From Mnemiopsis leidyi (Eukaryota > Ctenophora > Tentaculata > Lobata > Bolinopsidae), in contig JH155468.1 in the NCBI GenBank assembly GCA_000226015.1, positions 79,255 to 99,465 on the forward strand: a stretch of 20,211 nt of DNA, given 5' to 3'. A model generated the notes under the pieces. The model was not told the origin of the DNA. It was given only the letters and a program-made list of their open reading frames with translations, and did not search any database. Shown one piece after another: positions 11,001 to 19,737 of this stretch; positions within the stretch are counted from its first letter, which is position 1, and the number at the start of each line of letters is the position of its first letter. A program made the position numbers and the translations under genes.

Positions 11001-14000
11001 ATAATACCATTTTATATTCATCCGAATACTGAATTTTAAGCAGGCTTCTGCTTCTTGTATGAATCGCGCTTATCCATCTATATCCTTCACAACATCACGT
11101 CTCCCCAGAGAACACGTCGCCGAAGCCGCTAAAGTCACCCTCGCTCCGCCGCCAGATCCAGACGGCACATCGACCCAAACTAAACACGTCACCCTACCAC
11201 AACAAACCTGGACCTAGTCACAACATCCAACAACTCAGGAAACCTGTCCGGGCACCGACTATAGACTTTCTACAGGTCCGTATGTCTTGATTAGTTCATT
11301 TGAGTAGTTGCTTAATGGTCTTATATGCTGAAAAAGTGTGTTATCAATGAAAAGAATCATTTTTTATATCGGTCTTTATTTTTCGGTTAATCTATGCTAT
11401 AAACCCATACTTAACATGCCAGGAAGGTTTAAAGTGAAGTAACCTATTTAAACATTGAACTCTCAACTTGATACTAAAATTTGTAAAGTGAAATAAAAAC
11501 ACGGAAAATTGACAAAAAATTAAACAAAATGTTGTCTTTCGCTAATCCCAGTGTAAATCCGCCCAGAATCTACCGGTTGTGCATCACAGCAAGGAGAAAG
11601 TGCAGTTTCTCAGTGTTGTGGGGCTGATCACGCGACAGGAGCACCAGCGACTTATCCTGTCTCACGCTAACCGGAAACGTCGGATCGAGGAGGCTAGGTG
11701 AGTTATCACGTGATTTTAGCTTGTTGTCACGTGATTTTAGTTTGTTGTCACGTGTCTTCAGTTTGTTGTTACGTGTCGTTATCTTGTTGTCACGTGTCGT
11801 TATCTTGTTGTCACGTGTCGTCATCTTATTGTCACGTGACGTCATCTGGTTGTCATGTAACTTCATCACATGGTCACGTGACGTCACACGTCATTCTGCC
11901 ATGTTTTCACGTGACGTCAAAACATGGATGTAACTGACGGTTAACTCAGTTAACATCCCTTCAACCTACCATAGTACTAAGCACAAAAGACCTGGATCAC
12001 GTGTCTAGGTTGTAGACCTATATGTTAACGTTGTTAGCTGCACGGTACAGGGTGCTGTTATACCTCAGTTCAATGCAATGTATTGTTCCTTATGTAGGTT
12101 CTTGGTTAATACTTAGGCTGGTACAGACATTATTTCTAGACATCAGACAATCCACATGAATTTAAAGTTGTTTAGTTTAATGACTGTATTAAGTATTTAC
12201 TTTAAGTAACAGTAGTGAGAACTGCACTGCAAGTTGTAAGCTTATTGTTACGTTAAAATGTAAAGGTTAGCTGTGCGGGTTTATTATTTATCGTAACCTG
12301 TAAGTAAAGTTCTTGATCTGCCATGAAGTGTTATATACCTCTAATTATGCAGACATTGCCAAACAGATGTTAACATTCATTTTTACTGCCTAAACAGGAA
12401 GTTGACAATAACCATGTTATGATAGTGTCATAGTATCGTTTAACTATCTATAATCTGCACGTGTTATACCTCCAACTATCTCAATAAACTGTACACGTGT
12501 TATATCTCCAACTATCTCAATAAACTACACGTGTTATATCTCCAACTATCTCAATAAACTGTACACGTGTTATATCTCCAACTATCTCAATAAACTGTAC
12601 ACGTGTTATATCTCCAACTATCTCAATAAACTACACGTGTTATATCTCCAACTATCTCAATAATCTACACGTGTTATATCTCCAACTATCTCAATAATCT
12701 ACACGTGTTATATCTCCAACTATCTCAATAAACTACACGTGTTACATCACCAGGAACATTCTACAGCTGGAGAAAGTGTCGTTTGAGAGGAAAAGAAAGC
12801 GCCCCAGAAAGGATGATCTGGATAACGACGGAGGTATTTCCAACACGGCCTAATTCTGTCTGGTTATCTTGTTTTGGTTTTGATCGTTCCGAGACAGCGT
12901 GTAGGATTGTTGCCTCCAACCGGCTAATCAGGCATCGTGTTCGAACTAAACATACGGCATACTCTGTACACACAGATTGATTTTAAACCTTAGTGGAAGG
13001 GAAAAACCTTGCGCGTGAATCGTTTAACACGTGAATCAATACACGTTACAAAACCAAATGACTATACAGTATACACGTACACGTGACTAAACACATGACT
13101 TAACACGTGATTCAACACGTGACTAAACACGTGACTCCCACTTCAGATACACACGACAACTACTGCAGTAAGTGCAGGATGGCGGGAGAGCTGCTCATGT
13201 GTGACAAGTGTCCGCGCGTTTATCATCTCTTCTGTCTGGATCCTCCCCTCAAGCAGGTCCCGGACGGGGAGTGGTTCTGTTCTAAATGTCAGGTCGGTTC
13301 TCGTGACGTCACTTTGACGTGATGACGTCACATATTGTGCCTACTGACTTCACTAGTCAACTTTTGAAATTTCAAATGAAATGATGTTTTACTAACTATT
13401 TATGCTATTGCTGTACCACTTACTTATCTAGATGCATCTTCAAAGTCATATTATCTACTACAGCAGACTACATCTCCATTTACTATTTGAAAATGTCCAT
13501 CCTTGTTTAGTGACGACATTTCCTATACACTGTGTACACAATGTACTGTGTACAATGTGTAATGCACATTTTACGCAGTACTACTATCATGATTATGATG
13601 TGGGCCTATGATGTTGGACGTGTAAAAGTTCATCAAATTTAGAAATCACTATCTAACCAGGAAACAAAATGGAACACTTCCCGTAATCTTTGGAATTATT
13701 CCAAGAATTCACCGTGTATAAAAATTACGTGTGAGGAATGTATGACGTGTTTCTTAAAATAGTCAAAAGTGGTTTAATAAGTCATGATCGCAGACTACTA
13801 AAAACTACAACTTAAGTCGAGAATTATCTTGCAGGCTAACGTTATGCATTTTCGGCTATAAGGAAATATCATATGCATTATATCATTATATATGCGCATT
13901 ATGTGGAGTGTATGAATATCTGCTTTACATAAATTATCCTAAATATATTCAAAATGTGCGCGTAATTTTGTAATTTCTGAGCTCAAAATTCTCCCGTTTT

Positions 14001-17000
14001 ATTGCGAGCACATTTTTGCCACTGACGGGAAAAATACTTTGTAAAGGGTATAAAAGTAATCGTTTAAAATTCTGTTCATGACGATTAACAATTCCAATAT
14101 ATAAAAGAGGACTTTCACTATATTATATGGATATTTAAGATAACGGTTTTATTAGAAGAAAAACGTCTAAAATTACCGCCATAAATAAAAATATGACTAT
14201 TGGTAAGGCTTGTCACTATTAAGCCTGACATGACGCAACCACCATAGTGTGAGACTTAAGATACATAGTCCATAAAAAAATGTATATGATCATTCTTTTA
14301 TCTAATTCAAAAAATTCAATTAAGTATTTTTGTTGTATTCAAATTTAGCCTGTAACTGCCTCATACCGCGTGCTAATGTCTTATCAGCCAAATTTAATTA
14401 CTTTCCCTCTGCTCATATGTTCAGAGTAAGAAAGTAATTATTTCAACAAATTAAACTCTAATTAAACTCTAGTTACACTATTATTATAATCTTATTTCAA
14501 TTTAATTATAATCTGATTATACTCTAATTGAACTGTATAATCTAATTATACTTATAAAAAAATAATCGCCGCAGGAGGAAAAAGACGTTGAAGAAAGTAT
14601 GGACGTTAATGTTATTGACGTGATGGAGGACCCCGCAGTTGATCCAGGTAATTTTCTAATTATTTAATTGGTTACTAATTAGTTATCGTCCATCGAACAA
14701 GTTTAGAATTTACAGACAAATTTCAAGTCACGTTTAAAATTCCGTAGTAAGAAAAACAGATATCTTAGAAGCTGAAAAAGAGGTGTAATCGTGGGGATGT
14801 TTCAAACCACCTTCTAATTATCCGTGCCTCCCATCTTTAGGTCGCGGTGTACCGATGGTGTGTTTAAGTAACATTTTAAAGATTTCAACAAATTTTTATG
14901 AAATGACAGTTACACATTAAGGCTTGACATGCAAGCTTTGAAGTAAAACACACTGTTTGCAAGGTTTATAAAACTTAGCCGGTCTACATTGGACTGTTAC
15001 ATAAAAATCCAGTTCTAGGATACTGCTCTCATATCTAGATGCTATCATATCTCATATCTAGATGATATCAAGTTACTAGCGGTTGTGCTGGTTGGAAGTG
15101 AGAGAAGGATTAACATTTAGCTTGCTGATTATTCAGTTTAAATACAAATTTAAGTAAGGTTGATACTGTGTGTGTACTGCACTGTGTAATTCTTCATAAT
15201 AAGTGGGCGACAAGGAAAAATATTGATATAGCGGGCACTATGTTTACCGTAGTTTAAATTAGCCAAAGGCTGTCGATTCCCGTTGTTAAGTCTAAATTTG
15301 ACACCGTGATTTGAATTATTCTTTTTAAACTAGGTACGTCTTTAATATATAGGTGATGATGGTAATGGGACATCTAATTGCTGCCTTTGCCCTGCTAAGA
15401 ATGTTGACAATCTTGACAAATGTTAAAAGTTTGTTTAACTGGTATATACGTAGTGAATTTTAATTGAATTGTACCGCACTGCTTTTCTCTCTGGCGTCTT
15501 AAATTATAACCAACGCTATTTTATATATGCCATACTATTAGTGTGTTATGAACAATTTACGATCAAACAATAAATCTTGTTAAGAGCTGAACTTACAAAA
15601 TTTAGGGCCAATACTTTAAATGGTTTATGTTAACACTACTTATCTTACCTTTGCTAAATTATATTTGGAAATGTTCCGCTCAAAGGAAACGCCGTCAAAT
15701 TCGTCAACGAAACTAGTTAAAGTACCCTATCTAAGGTACTTAAAGCAACACTCACACACTAAATTTATTGCATCATCGTATAAACATGCTTTCAACTACT
15801 AAACTTTTATTTCTTAAGTTATCGTTTCAACTCCAAATGGTGGTATAAATTACGTTTCCTAATAGTTTAAGTTTAGAAATGTTTCAAGAGATAAAGTACA
15901 TGTACATATTCTTATTAACGACGATAGCTGTAACTTTGCAGGATCGCTAGATTTATCTCCAATGAGAATGCTAGAAACGCCTAATAAGTATAAGACAAAC
16001 AAAACGTTGAAATAACGTTTTCCTCCTTCAGAAAGCCGGGAACAGATTGAAGAGTTACACAGGAAGTTGATGGAAGCGAAACGCGTCAGACTGGACTTGG
16101 AAAATACCACCGACATTACGGTACTATTTATTGACATTCCGATCATTTCCCAAGATTCTTATCTCCTTACGATATATATATATATAGCATGTATTTTTTG
16201 TGTTTGATAATTTATTGAACGGTTTTTGCACGGTCCTCGCATGTGTGAGCCATATCACGGTTATTTCCTGCCTCCTTAGCTCGCACTCTCGCAAATATTT
16301 CTACCCACACGCGTGACCGTTGTCACGCGTTGCTTCTTAGTTATTCCATACATGGCCCGCGCGCCGTACGACCAGAGCGATTTGCCTTGAAGATAAAATA
16401 ACTGTCCTAATTTGTACCCAATGCGCGTTGACTTCAGTAGATTCATGGAAAGCGCGAAATATTTAGCGTTGTTGCAACGCCGAGTCTCCACTTTGAAATA
16501 TGTGCGCGCTACCAGCCGCGCATGATATGCATTATTATTAAATCCCACTATTAACACTATTAATTTGTTAATAGCTTATTTATAATCAGTGTCTTTCTAA
16601 TTAATATGGCTGTTTAAATTTCTAGTAATACAGACCTTGCCATTTTAAATTATTTTGCTTCCTAACCCGTCAATCGCCCTAAACTCAAATACCTTCCAAG
16701 GGCAAATAATCCACACGATTTTTGTTAGTCGCCTGTCGCAATATTTTACTGATTGTTATTGGACAAGAGGCCTCATGAAATGACGGCCTTTCATATAAAC
16801 CACTTACTTAACTTCATCGGATGAAATGGCTTTCATTGATTTTGACTGATCAATATAACGTCAATATTTGCAAAATTCCCTCAGTACATTTTACTTTCTA
16901 TGAGGTCTCGAGATATTTTCATCGCTCTATCGGAAACTTATGATCCTCGGGGAGAAATAATAGGAATGAAATTATATGAATAATTTACGTTCAGTTTAAA

Positions 17001-17212
17001 AAATAGTTAAGCGTCATATGCGATTGTCCAATTCTTAACCAAATATTGAATCTAAGCGAAAAACTTTAAAACTATTTTTTATAGCGGTTTATTTTATCTT
17101 TTATCATTGATTGACCAATGATCATTTCCAGTGAGAGAAGATCAGCTCAGCCTCTTCAGAGAAACTCTTCAAAAAGTTGACAGAGCTCAAAGCAAAGAAA
17201 ATATCAGTTTAG
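5038..17212 (+). CDS. PHF21A: PHF21A/BHC80-like PHD-finger chromatin protein, 15 exons, about 1028 residues
   Basis: Exons: 5038-6399, 6644-6811, 7781-7972, 8074-8184, 8355-8516, 9807-9935, 10391-10474, 10777-10879, 11109-11275, 11552-11697, 12754-12833, 13147-13292, 14575-14647, 16032-16120, 17138-17212. All phases agree (3087 nt). Residues 1-454 are acidic and low-complexity, with degenerate [15 protein letters not shown] repeats at about 48-138 and a possible SUMO-interacting VITIDDDDD at 441-449. Residues 511-708 are Gln-rich. Residues about 831-870 ([20 protein letters not shown] then [11 protein letters not shown]) resemble the PHF21A segment ahead of its AT-hook. A basic [10 protein letters not shown] (885-894) sits where PHF21A has its AT-hook but lacks a clear RGRP core. 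The PHD finger (C908, C911, C920, C923, H928, C931, C946, C949) contains [20 protein letters not shown], very close to BHC80, whose finger reads unmodified H3K4 within the LSD1-CoREST complex. An acidic linker and a coiled coil ([17 protein letters not shown]) follow. The last acceptor is uncertain. The N-terminal exon is much longer than anything in vertebrate PHF21A. Confidence 0.78.
6812..7780. other. Intron 2 of the PHF21-like gene, with CACGTG hairpin and two repeat clusters
   Basis: Seven bases after the donor begins a 9-bp perfect inverted repeat: AATCACGTG (6818-6826) and CACGTGATT (6839-6847), 12-nt spacer. At about 7239-7290 there is an imperfect 12-bp tandem repeat of the type CTCTAACTAAAG. 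From about 7435 to 7710, words of the form TTTCGGTTAGAAA (for example at 7560 and about 7628) occur on both strands, with TCTAACCGAAATTT at 7438 as the inverted copy. No exon is evident; the short plus-strand ORF at 6983-7171 shows no family features. Confidence 0.6.
8517..9806. repeat. Intron 5 of the PHF21-like gene: three diverged copies of an unknown roughly 330-bp repeat
   Basis: Copy A is about 8566-8900, copy B about 9323-9480 and copy C about 9495-9800. Shared words include CTTTGTCTGTGG then TCGTGA (A and B), AACACAAGGAATGTTTTT with AGAATTATCTC (A and B, degenerate in C), GGTCTTTGCG-ATCCACTC and CCGTTTCACAA (C, with close matches in A), GCAGGCTA...TTTGCAAATGCATG (A and B) and TTGATT-TCTGAACA followed by GGTGTGATC (A and C). 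B lacks about 120 bp of the middle of A. Copy C runs up to the 3' splice site at 9806, so the pyrimidine tract of that acceptor appears to come from the repeat. I do not recognise the family. Confidence 0.7.
8934..9149 (-). pseudogene. Possible relic of a DDE transposase (PIF/Harbinger-like), very weak
   Basis: Between copies A and B of the intronic repeat, the minus strand reads a 71-residue open frame containing [19 protein letters not shown]. This loosely recalls the IYGDPAYPL-type motif of PIF/Harbinger DDE nucleases, but only this one motif can be seen, it is imperfect and there are no flanking catalytic blocks. The region is more GC-rich than its surroundings and could equally be unrelated intronic DNA. 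Confidence 0.2.
9960..10078. repeat. 19-bp minisatellite just after the exon 6 donor
   Basis: Six units of about 19 bp, of the type CGCTTGACAACGCCAAGAG, follow the donor at 9936 by about 25 bases. The word TTGACAAC or a close variant starts at 9973, 9992, 10011, 10030, 10049 and 10068, exactly 19 bp apart. Units diverge at the right end. The array lies in the intron between 9936 and 10390, and the rest of that intron is AT-rich with nothing evident. Confidence 0.9.
10475..10776. other. Intron 7 of the PHF21-like gene, nothing evident
   Basis: This is AT-rich sequence between the donor after exon 10391-10474 and the acceptor TGATCTTCAG. A short GACGACAACAATGACGACAA stretch is the only low-complexity feature. 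I see no exon or repeat family. Confidence 0.6.
11706..11914. repeat. 21-bp E-box minisatellite (array 1) directly after the exon 10 donor
   Basis: Nine units of exactly 21 bp start with TCACGTG or a one- or two-base variant at 11706, 11727, 11748, 11769, 11790, 11811, 11832, 11853 and 11874. A further CACGTG lies at 11908. Seven of the nine units, plus the last site, carry exact CACGTG. The unit is of the type TCACGTGTCGTTATCTTGTTG. The last part reads GTCACGTGAC at 11831-11840 and 11873-11882. CACGTG runs into TGACGTCA at 11837-11844, 11879-11886 and 11912-11919. Because 21 is a multiple of three, open frames run through both strands; these are a by-product of the repeat. Nine bases separate the donor (11698) from the first CACGTG. 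Confidence 0.95.
12040..12457. other. Middle of intron 10, AT-rich, nothing evident
   Basis: No exon, known repeat or clear structure is visible between the first CACGTG array and the second. A single CACGTG lies at 11998, between the arrays. Confidence 0.5.
12458..12753. repeat. 34/36-bp E-box minisatellite (array 2) ending at the exon 11 acceptor
   Basis: Nine units start with exact CACGTG at 12458, 12494, 12528, 12564, 12600, 12634, 12668, 12702 and 12736. Spacings are 36, 34, 36, 36, 34, 34, 34 and 34 bp. The unit consists of CACGTGTTATATCTCCAA followed by CTATCTCAATAAACTA, with an extra GT in the longer form. The last unit is cut short: CACGTGTTACATCACCAG ends at 12753, and that CAG is the 3' splice site of exon 12754-12833. 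The array therefore supplies the acceptor region of a coding exon. Units are nearly identical, which suggests recent expansion or homogenisation. Confidence 0.95.
13028..13146. repeat. 12-bp E-box minisatellite (array 3) ending at the PHD-exon acceptor
   Basis: Units of the type CACGTGACTAAA start at 13080, 13092 (CACATG), 13104, 13116 and 13128, exactly 12 bp apart. A further CACGTG lies at 13028 and partial CACGT words lie between. The last unit reads CACGTGACTCCCACTTCAG, whose final CAG (13144-13146) is the acceptor of the PHD exon at 13147. As with array 2, the tandem array runs directly into a 3' splice site. Confidence 0.92.
13293..14574. other. Intron 12 of the PHF21-like gene, with paired CRE palindromes and AT-rich 3' end
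   Basis: Directly after the donor, GTGACGTCAC (13303-13312) and TGACGTCA (13323-13330) form two perfect cyclic-AMP-response-type palindromes 19 bp apart. At about 13520-13562 there is a run of GTGTAC/GTACAC words that can fold on itself. The last 150 bases before the acceptor are very AT-rich, with repeated TCTAATTAAAC-like words. No exon is visible in between. Confidence 0.6.
14648..16031. other. Intron 13 of the PHF21-like gene
   Basis: The intron is AT-rich. The only repeat I see is a two-copy 23-bp tandem, with CTCATATCTAGATG at 15028 and 15051. A 60-codon plus-strand open frame at 15620-15802 has no family features and I do not call it a gene. Confidence 0.6.
16121..17137. other. Intron 14 of the PHF21-like gene, containing a CpG-rich island
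   Basis: A TATATATATATATA microsatellite lies near 16171-16186. From about 16230 to 16530 the sequence is clearly richer in G+C and CpG than its surroundings, with GCGCGC words and a perfect 9-bp inverted repeat: ACGCGTGAC (16309-16317) and GTCACGCGT (16322-16330) around CGTT. This may be an inserted element of unknown family or a regulatory island. The 93-codon minus-strand open frame across it shows no recognisable domain. The rest is AT-rich with nothing evident. Confidence 0.5.
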
Positions 17213-18316
17213 TGACGACTTTATGACGTCACATGTTTTAATTGTAAACGTGTGGGTTCTTCTCCTTGCTTCGCTTTAAGACGTGAAGTTGCGAGACAGA
17301 TTTGAATTTCGTTTATGGAAACGGCTCCAAATGTTTCATGTCTGATTCCGTCGGTTTTTTGTTTCATGCCAGTAGTTCATTTGACAAAATGGCAGTTAAT
17401 CTAACGGAAACGACTGAAGTAACTGATGGAATCCGTGTTTATATTTTATCAAAATTCGGGTAGCGTTTTAATTTGTATGAGTCATAAGGACGATGGTTGA
17501 TTTGTAAACCTAGTCTATGTTTGAAGCCGTTTTTGTAGTAACCATTTTGGTCAAATATTTGAGAAGCGAAGCTGCTACGATTTGAAGTATTATATTTATT
17601 TTCTATTCAGTGTCCACCCAAATTGTCGTTTTATACTTTCGCCTCATGGCGTTAACTGGTGTATTGTGCAGTCTATACTAAACATACAAAATTTCCTGGA
17701 TTTTGGGATCTTAATTCAGCTTGTTTGTGTCGGAAGAATGAAATGTTTGTTTCGTGGATAATCTGAAATTATGCAACTTTTTTGTGTCCCTTGGGAAAAT
17801 TTGTACGTTTAATGGTTTATCATTTGTAGAAACACTAACAATTCGTAAAATACTAAACGATTAGTTTTCTAGTGTAATTCAGTGCGGAATTATGGATTAT
17901 TAGAATGCTGATGGATCTTGCCTGGTTCGAAAGCAATGATGAACTTTCACAATGCGACTAACTTTTCAAGATGTAATGATTTTAATGGTTTAAAATTTTC
18001 GACGACCCTCCTAGCAATTCTGAACTGGTATAAACTGGAGCTACTTTATAGGAAGATGTAATGACGCAGTTAAATCCACACTGTTGAATGTGCTCAGATA
18101 ACATGATAATACAGTAGGCTAATATAGACGTAGTCCTTTGTGAGCGTTTCTCATTTATTTTTATCGTACAAGTTTCTAGTTTCTGGCAAACTGAACTCCC
18201 TTGTTTTATTCGATGTCACAAAATTTGGAATTTAAGCATGCCAAAAATGTTAATGTCTGTAAAAAAAAATTCCGCTGTGATACTTCTGCAATATCTGATG
18301 ATGATAACTTATTCTG
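17213..18316. other. 3' UTR of the PHF21-like gene and intergenic space before gene 3
   Basis: A perfect TGACGTCA lies at 17224-17231, just after the stop. I find no canonical AATAAA on the plus strand and no exon-like open frame in this 1.1-kb AT-rich stretch, so the gene boundary cannot be placed. Confidence 0.5.
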
Positions 18317-19737
18317 ATGATTCCTCTAGCCAAGTTCACGCTCATAAATGTATCGGGAGGAGAAAAAGAAAGTTGGGAGTTTGGACTTGGATTCAGCAAA
18401 ACGGTTAAAATCACTTCCAAGTAAGTAAACTAATAAACGGTTACTCAATTATTCAATTAAGCTTATTCAGCTGGACTAAGTCTAAAGGAATGTTGCTGAA
18501 AATTATTACGAATTTAAGATGGGTTAGATTCCTCCTGTGTCAGACGGTGTGCCGTCTATACCTTGGCTTTGTCTACATTTCAAGCGGGTTCATAATTCTC
18601 GTATCTATCTTGAAGTATCTCGTTGTTTCATGGAATTATTACTATTATTTTCCGGATATGCCGCCGAGCCTTTCCATGGAATTTAATCAGTTGTTGATCC
18701 CTGAGCAAAAGACAACTTTCAAATATTCATACGAACGATACAATTACATACCCAGGCCTACTTTCTATGTTCCAAGGGTTGATGTCAGAAACTTGACGCA
18801 CGAATACATTGATCTACTAGAAAGGGGGTGGAAGGGCACGGATATTAAGATCTGGTATACCAGCGTCCTCAGATCTCCTCTTGAAAACCCATACGAATCA
18901 TCGCATGCCTCTCTTGGTAAAGTTTTACGTAGAATTTGGACCGGAGGTGATTACCACGCATTTGTGGTATTTGCTACTGATGATGGTATGAGATGGGCTC
19001 TGGACAGGGACAGCAAGGGAATTTACTTGAGCTGGAGCACAGCAACGGAGTACGAACCTCTTCACACTGTGATACGTTACTTCAAAGCTTTACGTGCCAC
19101 CCCAATCGATTTTTTGTGTCAGGCTTACGCGTCGAATGGCTATCCTGTTGCGAATTTCACTCATTTCCTGAGAAGAGAGGTTAACCGATCTTACAGCATC
19201 TTGGTTGACAATTGTCAAGACTTCTCAAGTCGCACAATTAATGAAATTACTCAAATTACGGATTTGTGGAAGCCCGTACCAAAACTTCATCTCTTGTTTG
19301 ATGCTGAACTAGAAAAAAGCGCCTTAACATTGCTTGAGATATATGCCGAAATGAACCTAATTTTTGTGTTGATTTTTGGAAATTTAAGAATGAGGAAAAC
19401 GATAAAATTTGTCGTCATCTCATGTCTACTCTGGATCACGAGTCCCAGCCTTTATGCTAGGGATATGTCCCTGTCCCTGAATTTGGGTTTGGCTGTACCG
19501 ACAATAAAGTATGAACCGGTAAACACTAACAGAGATCAAGACACAGAGTCAATAATTGATGGACGGATGCTATTAATTCATTTATGTATGTCAGTGATTT
19601 CTGCGGGCTGCACTACGAAACTAAAATTTTTGGTGGTGCTGTTTAGTTACCAAAGGTCACTACTTCAACACTATTCCATTGCCAATTTAATGTATATGTT
19701 ATCAGTGATCGTTATCGTCGACATTTCACAGCACTAA
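18317..19737 (+). CDS. Membrane-anchored protein with a permuted papain-like (LRAT/NlpC-P60-type) H...NC domain, 456 residues
   Basis: Exons are 18317-18420 and 18471-19737, separated by a 50-bp GTAAGT...TTCAG intron; the phases match and the reading frame is continuous. ATG 18317 is the first after an in-frame TAA at 18305. Residues 1-41 are polar and include SWEFGLGFSKTVKITS. A strongly hydrophobic stretch at about 63-88 looks like a membrane anchor or signal anchor. The central soluble part (about 100-310) contains GGDYHAFVVF (His 197) and, 86 residues later, DNCQDFS (Cys 283). A His on an early strand followed by Asn-Cys-x-x-Phe is the order in circularly permuted papain-fold proteins such as LRAT (NCEHF). 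These are thiol acyltransferases, hydrolases or peptidases. Further hydrophobic stretches lie at about 330-362 and near 399-415. The assignment rests on this motif pair and the fold is not proven. It may instead start at ATG 18490 if the small intron is not used. Confidence 0.6.

Noticed and set aside
11570-11937. Open frames of 70-105 codons on both strands with seven-residue repeats
   Set aside because: They come from the 21-bp tandem array, whose length is a multiple of three and whose unit lacks stops. They also overlap a real exon and intron boundary.
12458-12753. CRISPR-like regular repeats
   Set aside because: The 34/36-bp units are contiguous and nearly identical with no unique spacers, and lie in an intron of an animal gene. 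This is a minisatellite.
12783-12980. 65-codon open frames on both strands after exon 11
   Set aside because: They pass through the real exon in a wrong frame and beyond its donor at 12834. The in-phase splice to the PHD exon explains the region.
16276-16557. 93-codon minus-strand open frame
   Set aside because: It lies in the GC-rich part of an intron, with no recognisable domain and no splice partners that I could find.
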